This document shows, piece after piece, positions 1 to 6,264 of a DNA stretch of 9,335 nt (positions within the stretch are counted from its first letter, which is position 1; each line of letters opens with the position of its first letter). Location of the stretch: the NCBI GenBank assembly GCA_035274225.1, contig DATEOK010000199.1:1-9335 (forward strand). Direction: 5' to 3'. Source of the DNA: Dongia_A sp035274225 (lineage in GTDB: Bacteria; Pseudomonadota; Alphaproteobacteria; Dongiales; Dongiaceae). The notes below the pieces were generated by a model. That model saw only the letters and a list, made by a program, of their open reading frames with translations, ran no database searches and was not told where the DNA came from. Made by a program: the position numbers and the translations under genes.

Positions 1-1424
1 GATTCGAAACCACAGTGATGGCACTGCAGGCGGCCGAGATAGCGGTGCTCCACCAGCCAGGCGCTGCAGTTCGGGCATTGCAGCCGGTGGCCGCAGGCGC
101 GGCAGAGCGTCAGCGGCGCATAACCGCGCCGGTTGAGGAACAGCAACGCCTGCTCCTTGCGCTCCAGCGTCGCCTTCACCGCCTCGCGCAGCGGCGGCGA
201 CAGCCACGACTGCCGCGGCGGCGGCTCGCGCCGCAGGTCGATGAGCCGCACCTCCGGCAATTGCGCGGCGCCGTGGCGGTCCGGCAGATGCAGGAACCGA
301 TAGCGTCCGGTCTCCACGTTGTGCATGGTCTCGAGCGACGGCGTCGCCGACGTGAGGATCACCGGGATTTGCGCGAGGTGCCCGCGCACCACCGCCATGT
401 CGCGCGCCTGATAGACAACGCCATCCTCCTGCTTGAACGCCTGCTCGTGTTCCTCGTCGACGATGATGAGGCCGAGATCGCGGAACGGCAGGAACAGGGC
501 CGAGCGCGCGCCCACTACCACTTTCGCGTCGCCGCGCAGCACCGCGCGCCAGGTCAGGCGCCGCTCCAGCCCCGTGAGCTCCGAATGCCACTGGCCCGGC
601 GGCGCACCGAAGCGTTCGGTGAATCGCTCCAGCCATTGCGTGGTGAGCGCGATCTCCGGCAGCAGCACCAACGCCTGCTTGCCGCGCTTGAGGCACGCCG
701 CGATCGCTTCGAAATAGACCTCGGTCTTGCCCGAGCCCGTGACGCCGTCGAGCAGCGTGACGCCGGCATGCGCCTGGATCAGCTCGTCGGCGGCAGCACG
801 CTGCGCCGGCGAGAGTTGCGGTCCGGGCATATCGGCATCGGCCTGGCCGAACGGCTTGGCGAGCGGCTGCGCGACCACGCGCAGTTGCCCCAGCTCCGCC
901 ATCTTGCTCAGCACGCCGCTGGTCACGCCGGCGGTGCGCGCCAGTTCTCCCGGCAGCATCGACGGCACGTCTGAAAGCGCATTCAGCACGCGCTGCCGCG
1001 CCGCCGTCACTTGCCCCGCCTCAGGATCGCCGACCGCGTAGGCCTTGAGGCTGCGCTCCGGCTTGAACGCGTCGCTGACGCTCATTGCCATCTTGAGCAC
1101 CGCGCCGGGCGCGGACAGGCAATAGTTCGCGACCCAATCGATAAAGCGCCGCGAGATATCCGGCAGCGGCGCCATTTCAATTTTTGCTTCGATTTGTTTC
1201 AGCTTGTCGCGCGGCACGTCGTCCTTGGCCTCGCCCCAGACCACGCCCAGCACCGAGCGCGAGCCGAGCGGCACCTCGACGAAATCGCCGGCTGCAACGT
1301 CCATCCCCTCGGGCACCAGATAATCGTAGGCACCGCGGAGCGGCAGCGGCAAAAGCACACCCATCCGGCGATCCGTAGCCGGGGCCGTTTCAGGTGGTGT
1401 ATCGCTGGCGAAGAGCGAAGCCAT
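1..1424 (-). CDS. priA: Primosomal protein N' (replication restart helicase PriA), C-terminus cut by window edge
   Basis: PriA is a 3'-to-5' superfamily 2 DNA helicase that recognises stalled forks and reloads the replisome. Reading the minus strand from ATG at 1424 gives 474 residues without a stop; the family is usually about 700-740 long, so roughly a third lies beyond the left edge. Visible in order: the N-terminal DNA-binding region (residues 21-120, beginning MGVLLPLPLRGAYDYLVP), the Walker A motif GVTGSGKTE (227-235), the Walker B motif DEEH (323-326), the helicase motif TSATPS (359-364), the NRRGY segment (431-435), and six zinc-binding cysteines at 441, 444, 450, 453, 468 and 471; the last two of the usual eight fall outside the window. 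An in-frame TAG lies two codons upstream, so 1424 is the longest ATG start. ATG 1364 (residue 21), where family homology begins, is a possible alternative. No clear Shine-Dalgarno is seen at either. Divergent from the transaldolase gene. Confidence 0.96.
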   Translation of the reverse strand, partial: MASLFASDTPPETAPATDRRMGVLLPLPLRGAYDYLVPEGMDVAAGDFVEVPLGSRSVLGVVWGEAKDDVPRDKLKQIEAKIEMAPLPDISRRFIDWVANYCLSAPGAVLKMAMSVSDAFKPERSLKAYAVGDPEAGQVTAARQRVLNALSDVPSMLPGELARTAGVTSGVLSKMAELGQLRVVAQPLAKPFGQADADMPGPQLSPAQRAAADELIQAHAGVTLLDGVTGSGKTEVYFEAIAACLKRGKQALVLLPEIALTTQWLERFTERFGAPPGQWHSELTGLERRLTWRAVLRGDAKVVVGARSALFLPFRDLGLIIVDEEHEQAFKQEDGVVYQARDMAVVRGHLAQIPVILTSATPSLETMHNVETGRYRFLHLPDRHGAAQLPEVRLIDLRREPPPRQSWLSPPLREAVKATLERKEQALLFLNRRGYAPLTLCRACGHRLQCPNCSAWLVEHRYLGRLQCHHCGFE

Positions 1425-1539
1425 GGGCTAGACTCGGGGCACTTTTTCCGGGGATCGATTCGGACGCGGCATCGTACCGCTCTCCCGCATCCGCCGGAAC
1501 CTGGATTTGTGACGATTTGATGCGAGTGAAACGGGCGCC
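1425..1539. promoter_or_regulatory. Divergent intergenic region between priA and the transaldolase gene
   Basis: These 115 bp separate the priA start (minus strand) from the transaldolase start (plus strand), so promoters for both directions should lie here or just inside the genes. I see no convincing -35/-10 pair on either strand. A seven-codon frame (ATG 1520, encoding MRVKRAP, stop TGA 1541-1543) overlaps the transaldolase ATG as ATGA, and CGGG at 1532-1535 is the only weak ribosome-binding candidate. The promoter role is inferred from gene orientation alone. Confidence 0.45.
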
Positions 1540-2196
1540 ATGAAGTTCTTTCTCGATACCGCTGAGATCAAGGAGATCCGCGAGCTGGCCGCGTCTGGCC
1601 TGGTCGACGGCATCACCACCAACCCATCGCTGGTGATGAAGTCGGGCCGGCAGTTCGTCGACGTGGTGCGGGAGATCTGCGAGATCATTCCCGGCCCGGT
1701 CAGCGCCGAAGTCATCGCAACCGAGCATGAGACCATGCTGGCCGAAGGGCGCAAGCTGGCGAAGATCGCCGGCAACGTCGTGGTGAAAGTGCCGCTGACG
1801 CCCGATGGCCTCAAGACCTGCTACCAGCTCTCGCAGGAAGGCACCAAGGTCAACGTCACGCTGTGCTTCTCGCCGGCGCAGGCTTTGCTCGCCGCAAAAT
1901 CCGGCGCAACGTACATCTCGCCGTTCGTTGGGCGCCTCGACGACATCGGCACCGACGGCATGCAGCTGATCCGGGACATCGTGCAGATCTACCGCGCCTA
2001 CGACAACCTCAAGACCGAGGTGTTGGTCGCCTCAGTACGCCATCCGATCCATGTCATCGAAGCCGCCAAGATGGGCGCCGATGTCGCGACCCTGCCGCCC
2101 AGCGTGCTGAAGCAGATGTTCAATCATCCGCTGACCGACAAGGGCCTCACCGCGTTCCTGGCCGATTGGGCCAAGACCGGGCAGAAGATTCTCTAG
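1540..2196 (+). CDS. tal: Small transaldolase / fructose-6-phosphate aldolase family protein (TalC-type, probable transaldolase)
   Basis: This 218-residue protein has the size and motifs of the short transaldolase/FSA family, Schiff-base class I aldolases with a TIM barrel that act on fructose 6-phosphate in the cytosol. Visible: the N-terminus MKFFLDTAEI, the TTNPS motif (26-30), the Schiff-base lysine K83 in VVKVPLTPDG (81-90), and SPFVGRLDDIG (127-137). Aligned from memory with E. coli FsaA (K85, Y131), the residue at the Y131 position is F129. Published work on FsaA and TalB links tyrosine here to aldolase activity and phenylalanine to transaldolase activity. The protein is therefore more likely a transaldolase of the non-oxidative pentose phosphate pathway, although such genes are often annotated fsa. 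The start is the ATG directly before the conserved N-terminus. The DUF484 gene begins 9 bp after the stop, so the two are probably cotranscribed. Confidence 0.94.
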   Translation: MKFFLDTAEIKEIRELAASGLVDGITTNPSLVMKSGRQFVDVVREICEIIPGPVSAEVIATEHETMLAEGRKLAKIAGNVVVKVPLTPDGLKTCYQLSQEGTKVNVTLCFSPAQALLAAKSGATYISPFVGRLDDIGTDGMQLIRDIVQIYRAYDNLKTEVLVASVRHPIHVIEAAKMGADVATLPPSVLKQMFNHPLTDKGLTAFLADWAKTGQKIL

Positions 2197-2205
2197 GGCA
2201 CCGGC

Positions 2206-2934
2206 ATGGCGGAGCGCAACGAGGAGCTGCAGAAAAAATCGCCGGCCCTGCCGAGCGCCGCGCAAGTGATCGCCTATCTGCGCCGGCATCCGGATTTCCT
2301 CTATCGCCATCCGGAGCTGCTGGATCAGCAGACTCCCCCCACCCGCCACAACGACGACGGAAGCGTGGTCGACCTGCAGCATTTCATGGTCGAGCGCCTG
2401 CGCGGCGACGTCGCCAAGCTGCGCGCCAACCAGGACGAGATCATCGCCAACAGCCGCGACAATCTCGGCACCCAGGAGCGCATCCACAAGGCGGTGCTGG
2501 CGCTGCTCGAGGCCGAGACCTTCGAGGAATTCATCGAGATCATCACCGGCGACCTGGTGCTGCTGCTCGAGGTCGACGTGGTGTGCCTGTGCATCGAGCG
2601 CACCGAGGGCTACAACCGCCGGCCCAAGCTCGACGGGCTCGAATTGCTGGAGCAGGGCGCGGTCGACCGCATCATGGGCGGCAAGGGCCGCCAGGTCCTG
2701 CTGCGCGACGACACCATCGGCGACCCGGAAGTGTTCGGCGGCGCCTCCGAGCTGGTGCGCTCCGACGCGCTGCTGCGTCTGAAGCCCAGCAAGGCCGCGC
2801 CCAACGCGGTGCTCGCCTTCGGCACGCGCCATCCCGGCTATTTCCATCCGGGCCAGGGCACCGAGCTGCTCAGCTTCCTCGGCCGGATCATCGAATTCGG
2901 CATCCGCTCGTGGCTGGATCTGCCGCGGCCCTGA
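2206..2934 (+). CDS. DUF484 family protein (GAF-like)
   Basis: A 242-residue cytosolic protein matching the DUF484 family, which has no settled biochemical role and often sits directly before xerC in proteobacteria, as here. The N-terminal signature YLRRHPDFLYRHPELL is at residues 24-39. A charged, probably helical or coiled-coil stretch follows (about 56-103, with VERLRGDVAKLRANQDEI), then a region consistent with a GAF-like fold (about 104-235, containing EFIEIITGDLVLLLEVDVV and the late block VLAFGTRHPGYFHPGQGTEL). The ATG lies 9 bp after the transaldolase stop; AGGG at 2195-2198, overlapping that stop codon, is 7 nt upstream and fits a ribosome-binding site. No transmembrane segment or signal peptide is seen. 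Family assignment rests on the N-terminal signature, length and position before xerC; the function is unknown. Confidence 0.88.
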   Translation: MAERNEELQKKSPALPSAAQVIAYLRRHPDFLYRHPELLDQQTPPTRHNDDGSVVDLQHFMVERLRGDVAKLRANQDEIIANSRDNLGTQERIHKAVLALLEAETFEEFIEIITGDLVLLLEVDVVCLCIERTEGYNRRPKLDGLELLEQGAVDRIMGGKGRQVLLRDDTIGDPEVFGGASELVRSDALLRLKPSKAAPNAVLAFGTRHPGYFHPGQGTELLSFLGRIIEFGIRSWLDLPRP

Positions 2935-2959
2935 TCAATCCAAGCGCAAAACCAGTTCT

Positions 2960-3149
2960 CTTCCCCCCTTGTGGGGGAAGGATACGAAGGCTTGGCGAGC
3001 GAAGCGAGCCTAGCCGCAGTTGGATGGGGGGTGACGCCGCACAGCTGCGGGAGCAAATTCTCCTGCCGCAAGCGGCTCGGTCTTTCCCCATTTGGCTTCG
3101 TTCGTGCGGCGGCACCCCCCATCCCTACCTTCCCCCACAAGGGGGGAAG
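2960..3149. repeat. 190-bp palindromic intergenic element with 22-bp perfect terminal inverted repeats
   Basis: The ends 2960-2981 and 3128-3149 are perfect 22-bp inverted repeats, and each end is itself nearly palindromic (CCCCCTTGTGGGGG type). A second inverted pair, 3022-3042 with 3104-3124, matches over 21 bp with one mismatch. Smaller hairpins sit in the middle (CCGCA/TGCGG around 3038-3050, GCCG/CGGC around 3065-3076). The element carries no gene of its own. Its purine/pyrimidine-rich ends resemble dispersed intergenic repeats seen in many Alphaproteobacteria; that is recollection, not a search. It fills most of the 250-bp gap between the DUF484 gene and xerC, so it would form a strong RNA structure in any shared transcript and could attenuate or process it. 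Confidence 0.82.
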
Positions 3150-3172
3150 GGGCGCATCGCGCATGCTGGACC

Positions 3173-3187
3173 GGAGGTATCAGATTG
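3173..3187 (+). promoter_or_regulatory. Ribosome-binding site and TTG start deciding the xerC N-terminus
   Basis: GGAGG at 3173-3177 is followed after 7 nt by TTG at 3185-3187, in frame with xerC. The next in-frame ATG (3194) is 16 nt from the same GGAGG, too far for normal use. The spacing therefore favours initiation at TTG, adding three residues (MPR) before MIEQGADG. The open frame continues upstream to an ATG at 3092, but that lies inside the repeat element and is not a credible start. Confidence 0.6.
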
Positions 3188-4150
3188 CCTCGCATGATCG
3201 AGCAAGGAGCAGACGGTTTCCGTGCCGCGCCCGATTTGCAGAATGCGTTGGGCCAGTGGCTGTCGTGGCTAACGCATGAGCGCCGCGTCTCCGACCGCAC
3301 GCGCGACGCCTACGGTCGCGACATCGGCCAGTTCCTCAGCTTCCTCGCCCGCCATCGCGGCGACCTGCCGCGCCTGTCCAGCCTTACCGATCTCAGCCGC
3401 GGCGATTTCCGCGCCTGGATGGCGTCACGCCAGGCGGAGGGCATCGAGGCGCGCTCCCTCGCGCGCGCACTCTCCGCGCTCAAGAACCTGTTCCGCTTCC
3501 TCAGCCGGCGCGGACTCGCCGCCAACGGCGCCATCGTCAGCCTGCGCGCGCCCAAGCTGCCGCGCGCGGTGCCGAAGCCGCTGACCGTCGGCGAGGCGAT
3601 GGACGTGGTGGACGAGGTCGCCTCGCTGCAGGACGAGGACTGGATCGGCAAGCGCGACGCCGCGATCCTGATGCTGCTCTATGGCGCGGGCCTGCGCATC
3701 GGCGAGGCGGTGTCGCTGAGCCGCCGCGACCTGCCGGAGAAGGGCGAAGCGCGCACCCTCACCGTCACCGGCAAAGGGCGCAAAACCCGCGTGGTGCCGC
3801 TGCTGCCGGAGATTGTGACCGCAGTGCGCGCCTATCTCGCCGCCTGCCCGTGGGGCGGCACCGGCAGCGATCCGCTGTTCATGGGCGCCAAGGGCGGACG
3901 GCTCAGCCCGCGCCTGGTGCAGAAGGCGATGCAGACCCTGCGCCTCGCCCTCGGCCTGCCGGAGACCGCGACCCCGCACGCCCTGCGCCATTCCTTCGCC
4001 ACCCACCTGCTCGGCGCCGGCGGCGACCTGCGCGCCATCCAGGAGTTGCTGGGCCATTCCTCGCTGTCGACCACCCAGCGCTACACCGACGTCGACGCCC
4101 AGCACCTGTTGCAGGTCTACCAGGCCGCCCACCCTCGCGCGCGGCGCTAA
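3185..4150 (+). CDS. xerC: Tyrosine recombinase XerC
   Basis: A site-specific tyrosine recombinase that, with XerD, acts at the dif site to resolve chromosome dimers before cell division. The product is 321 residues from TTG 3185 (318 from ATG 3194). Counting from ATG 3194, residues 15-115 form the N-terminal SAM-like core-binding domain (LGQWLSWLTHERRVSDRTRDAY) and 130-310 the catalytic domain. The catalytic set is complete: R168 in YGAGLRIGE, K194 in TGKGRKTR, H262 and R265 in HALRHSFATH, H288 in LLGHSS, and nucleophile Y297 in TTQRYTDV. Length, the intact catalytic residues and position after a DUF484 gene support XerC rather than XerD or a phage integrase. The gene is separated from DUF484 by the palindromic element and followed 53 bp later by a GNAT gene. 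Confidence 0.95.
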   Translation: MPRMIEQGADGFRAAPDLQNALGQWLSWLTHERRVSDRTRDAYGRDIGQFLSFLARHRGDLPRLSSLTDLSRGDFRAWMASRQAEGIEARSLARALSALKNLFRFLSRRGLAANGAIVSLRAPKLPRAVPKPLTVGEAMDVVDEVASLQDEDWIGKRDAAILMLLYGAGLRIGEAVSLSRRDLPEKGEARTLTVTGKGRKTRVVPLLPEIVTAVRAYLAACPWGGTGSDPLFMGAKGGRLSPRLVQKAMQTLRLALGLPETATPHALRHSFATHLLGAGGDLRAIQELLGHSSLSTTQRYTDVDAQHLLQVYQAAHPRARR

Positions 4151-4203
4151 CCATAACCGGCAGGCATTGGCGGAGCGGCCCGACCTGTGGCATGGATCGG
4201 CGC

Positions 4204-4689
4204 ATGACCGTGACCGTCCGCCCCCTCATCCCCGCCGATGCCGACGCCGTCGTCGCCATGCACGACGCGTTCCTGGCGTATCTCGAATCCCTGGGCGACC
4301 CGGACGGCGCGATCAAGGTCTTCACCCGCGAGAAATACCTGGTGGACGGGTTCGGTCCGGACCCGGTTTTTTTCGGCTATCTCGCCGAGGACGGCGGAAC
4401 AGCCTGCGGCTACCTGCTTTATTGCAAAGGGTATAATGTGGACCTCGCGTACCGGCTGTTCTTCATCTGCGACCTGTGGGTTCAGCCCGAGACGCGCGGC
4501 AAGGGCATCGGCCGCAAGCTGGTCACGGCTTGCGCAGCGGATTGCCGAAAATGGGGCGGGGAATGGCTGGAATGGTATGTATACCGGCCCAACAAAATGG
4601 CGTTCGATTTCTATCGCAAGCTTGGCGGCCTGGAGTTCGACGCGCTGACAGTCATGTCGATCAAGGCCGACGCGCTCTCGTCCGCCTAA
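4204..4689 (+). CDS. GNAT family N-acetyltransferase
   Basis: A 161-residue protein of the GCN5-related acetyltransferase fold, which transfers an acetyl group from acetyl-CoA to an amine; the substrate is not predictable here. It opens with the typical first strand VTVRPLIPADADAVVAMH. The acetyl-CoA-binding motif A is clear: the strand FFICDLWVQPETRGKGIGRK, with RGKGIG as the pyrophosphate-binding loop, followed by a helix. Motif B appears as WLEWYVYRPNKMAFDFYRKLG. ATG 4204 was chosen because a weak GGA lies 7 nt upstream. ATG 4192, in frame four codons earlier (adding MDRR), is equally possible. The gene follows xerC by 53 bp and ends 2 bp before the GTG proposed for the next gene. No signal peptide, so probably cytosolic. 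The family is sure; the role is unknown. Confidence 0.9.
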   Translation: MTVTVRPLIPADADAVVAMHDAFLAYLESLGDPDGAIKVFTREKYLVDGFGPDPVFFGYLAEDGGTACGYLLYCKGYNVDLAYRLFFICDLWVQPETRGKGIGRKLVTACAADCRKWGGEWLEWYVYRPNKMAFDFYRKLGGLEFDALTVMSIKADALSSA

Positions 4690-4691
4690 TA

Positions 4692-5657
4692 GTGGTCCTT
4701 GTCGGCCTGCTGCTGCCGGCATCGGCGCACGCGCTCACCGTCCAAGGCAACCAGTTCTTCGAAGGCGACCAGCCGGTCATCCTGCGCGGCATCGCCATGG
4801 GCGACGTCACCGACCTGCCCAGCGACGCCGACCCCTATCCGGAGATCGCCAAGGAGTGGCACGCCAACGTCGTGCGCCTCTCCATCCATCCCGGCACCTG
4901 GCGCGACAAGAAGGACCAGGCGCTGTCGACCCTGAAGCGGCATGTCGACCTGGCGCGCGCCGCCGGGCTCTACGTGATCATCGACTATCACGTCATCGGA
5001 TTCCCCGACGGCTACGCGCTCGACTATTTCGACATCACCGATCCCACTACCCGGACCGACTACTACGATTCGCGCTTCACCCTGGCGATGGATTTCTGGA
5101 TGACCGTCGCCTTCAACTACCAGGATCCCGCCATCCTGTTCGAGCTGTGGAACGAGCCCAGCAGTAACACCGAGGAAGAGGAAGGCGGCGACCTCGCCTA
5201 CTGGAAGAAATACCGCCCCTATTGGCGGGTGCTGACCGACGCGATCCGCGCCAGCGGCAACAAGAACGTGGTGCTGGTGGCGCCGCCGCTGTGGGCGTTC
5301 AACCTGCGCGGCCTGCGCGAATCGCTGCTGCCGGACGAGCAGACCGGCTATGTCTGGCACGTCTACCCCGGCCATTACCCGGACGAGCTGGTCGACACGC
5401 TCGATGATCTCGACAAGGAGAAGCCGGTCATCGTCACCGAATGGGGCTTCGAGCCCGACGTCAAGCAGCATTGGTCCGGGGACGCTGCGGAATACGGCAC
5501 GCCGTTCGCCGATTTCATGGACGCGCGCGGGCTGTCCTCGACCGCGTGGTGCTGGAACCCCGACTACGGCCCGAGCCTGCGCCACCAGAGCGGCAAGCTC
5601 ACGGTATGGGGCCAGTTCGCGCAGGACTATCTGACGAAGCACGCGGTCGGGCAGTAG
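4692..5657 (+). CDS. Secreted glycoside hydrolase family 5 (cellulase-like) protein
   Basis: A predicted exported (beta/alpha)8 retaining glycosidase of about 321 residues. Counting from GTG 4692, the hydrophobic leader VLVGLLLPASAHA ends in a signal-peptidase-like A-H-A site near residue 14. Conserved clan GH-A features follow: R62 in NVVRLSIHP, H100 in IIDYH, the acid/base E155 in LFELWNEPS, H223 and Y225 in VWHVYPG, the nucleophile E250 in PVIVTEWGF, and a late tryptophan region (STAWCWNPDYGP, 283-294). The two glutamates lie 95 residues apart, as is normal for the family. Substrate cannot be fixed: endo-beta-1,4-glucanase is the usual annotation, but mannanase or another beta-glycanase is possible. 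GTG 4692, 2 bp after the GNAT stop, is the only close in-frame start, suggesting translational coupling, but no Shine-Dalgarno is evident and the signal peptide then lacks a basic N-region. Confidence 0.88.
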   Translation: MVLVGLLLPASAHALTVQGNQFFEGDQPVILRGIAMGDVTDLPSDADPYPEIAKEWHANVVRLSIHPGTWRDKKDQALSTLKRHVDLARAAGLYVIIDYHVIGFPDGYALDYFDITDPTTRTDYYDSRFTLAMDFWMTVAFNYQDPAILFELWNEPSSNTEEEEGGDLAYWKKYRPYWRVLTDAIRASGNKNVVLVAPPLWAFNLRGLRESLLPDEQTGYVWHVYPGHYPDELVDTLDDLDKEKPVIVTEWGFEPDVKQHWSGDAAEYGTPFADFMDARGLSSTAWCWNPDYGPSLRHQSGKLTVWGQFAQDYLTKHAVGQ

Positions 5658-5748
5658 CACTTCACAACTGTCATCCCGGCCAAGCGAAGCGCGAGCCGGG
5701 ACCTATGCAATCCATCAGCGCTGCATACGCTGGCTCCACTTCTCCGTC

Positions 5749-5771
5749 ATGGTCGGACTTGGTCCGACCAT
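5749..5771. repeat. Inner hairpin A of the 274-bp element
   Basis: A 9-bp perfect stem (ATGGTCGGA with TCCGACCAT) around a 5-nt loop CTTGG. It is an inverted copy of the hairpin at 5820-5842, from which it differs by two compensated base pairs at the top of the stem. It could form in RNA from either strand. Confidence 0.8.
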
Positions 5772-5819
5772 CCACGAGTTTCTACGGGCGAGACCGGGTC
5801 GACGGAAGCAAACTCGTGG

Positions 5820-5842
5820 ATGGTCGTGCCAAGCACGACCAT
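5820..5842. repeat. Inner hairpin B of the 274-bp element
   Basis: A 9-bp perfect stem (ATGGTCGTG with CACGACCAT) around a 5-nt loop CCAAG, the reverse complement of the loop in hairpin A. It lies on the opposite side of the 17-bp inverted pair. Pairing is kept despite base changes relative to hairpin A. Confidence 0.8.
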
Positions 5843-5952
5843 GACGAATGAGGAGAGCGGCAAGTGAGGCGGAGCCATTCCTCAGCGATGCAGCGATGCC
5901 GCATAGGTCCCGGCTCGCGCTTCGCTTGGCCGGGATGACAGTAAGTGGCCTG

Positions 5953-6255
5953 CTACTCCTTGCGCGCGTAGGCGACGTCGTCGAGATAGAGTTCGTCCAT
6001 CGCATGGGATGCATCGCAGCGGATGAACTCTTCCGCGATCCGGTGGGTCGCAAAGTCGGCAACGACCTCGGCGCCTACCGCGTGTAAATCGAGCCTGAAG
6101 TCGTCCGAGATCTCGCCATCGATGATCCAGCGCAACAGGATGGTCTGTTTATCGATCTGCGACGTCACGGCGCGAATGTTCGGCGTCACCTCACCCAGGA
6201 GCGCGCGCTGGATGGAAAGCAGCAGCCGAATACGCAGCTCCCACAAGTCATCCAT
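5953..6255 (-). CDS. Conserved-looking hypothetical protein, 100 residues, last gene of the odh operon
   Basis: The function is not recognised. The product is 100 residues, acidic towards the C-terminus, with no signal peptide or membrane segment. It starts with a probable amphipathic helix (MDDLWELRIRLLLSIQRALLG), followed by alternating strand-like segments (NIRAVTSQI, TILLRWIIDG), then a helix-like region with AVGAEVVADFATHRIAEEF and a final AMDELYLDDVAYARKE. The layout resembles small alpha/beta hypothetical proteins scattered singly through bacteria; I cannot name a family with confidence. The ATG lies 9 bp after the lpd stop, and AGGG overlapping that stop codon sits about 7 nt before it. 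Coupling to lpd is therefore likely and supports a real gene. The stop is 11 bp from the large palindromic element. Confidence 0.78.
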   Translation of the reverse strand: MDDLWELRIRLLLSIQRALLGEVTPNIRAVTSQIDKQTILLRWIIDGEISDDFRLDLHAVGAEVVADFATHRIAEEFIRCDASHAMDELYLDDVAYARKE

Positions 6256-6264
6256 TCGACGACC

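Larger units (their letters stand above)
5668..5941. repeat. 274-bp intergenic element with perfect 41-bp terminal inverted repeats; probable bidirectional terminator
   Basis: Positions 5668-5708 and 5901-5941 are perfect inverted repeats of 41 bp. Each arm also folds on itself (TCCCGGC with GCCGGGA). Inside, 5765-5781 and 5810-5826 form another perfect 17-bp inverted pair, and two 23-nt hairpins are centred near 5760 and 5831. The regions between are degenerate inverted copies, so the whole element reads as one large palindrome with diverged sections. It has no gene and no transposase frame. It begins 10 bp after the GH5 stop TAG and ends 11 bp before the TAG of the convergent 100-residue gene, so it probably acts as a two-way terminator. 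The GTCATGG/CCATCCACG pieces resemble dispersed palindromic repeats that I recall from Rhizobiales genomes; copy number needs a genome search. Confidence 0.88.

Noticed and set aside
15..974. Plus-strand open frame of 319 residues at the left edge
   Set aside because: Antisense to PriA, whose helicase and zinc motifs are clear on the minus strand.
2032..2847. Minus-strand open frame of 271 residues opposite the transaldolase and DUF484 genes
   Set aside because: Spans two genes with good family matches on the other strand and shows no recognisable domain.
3092..3184. Upstream extension of xerC to ATG 3092
   Set aside because: The extra residues are encoded by the palindromic repeat and do not resemble the recombinase N-terminus; GGAGG at 3173 supports a later start.
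4369..4375. Run of seven T in the GNAT gene as a terminator tail or frameshift site
   Set aside because: No hairpin directly upstream and the reading frame continues normally through it.
4432..4437. Perfect TATAAT inside the GNAT gene, a possible internal promoter for the GH5 gene
   Set aside because: No -35-like hexamer at 16-18 bp spacing and no extended -10 TG; a single hexamer is weak evidence.
5668..5941. Insertion sequence with terminal inverted repeats
   Set aside because: No transposase frame and no clear target-site duplication; at most a non-autonomous repeat.
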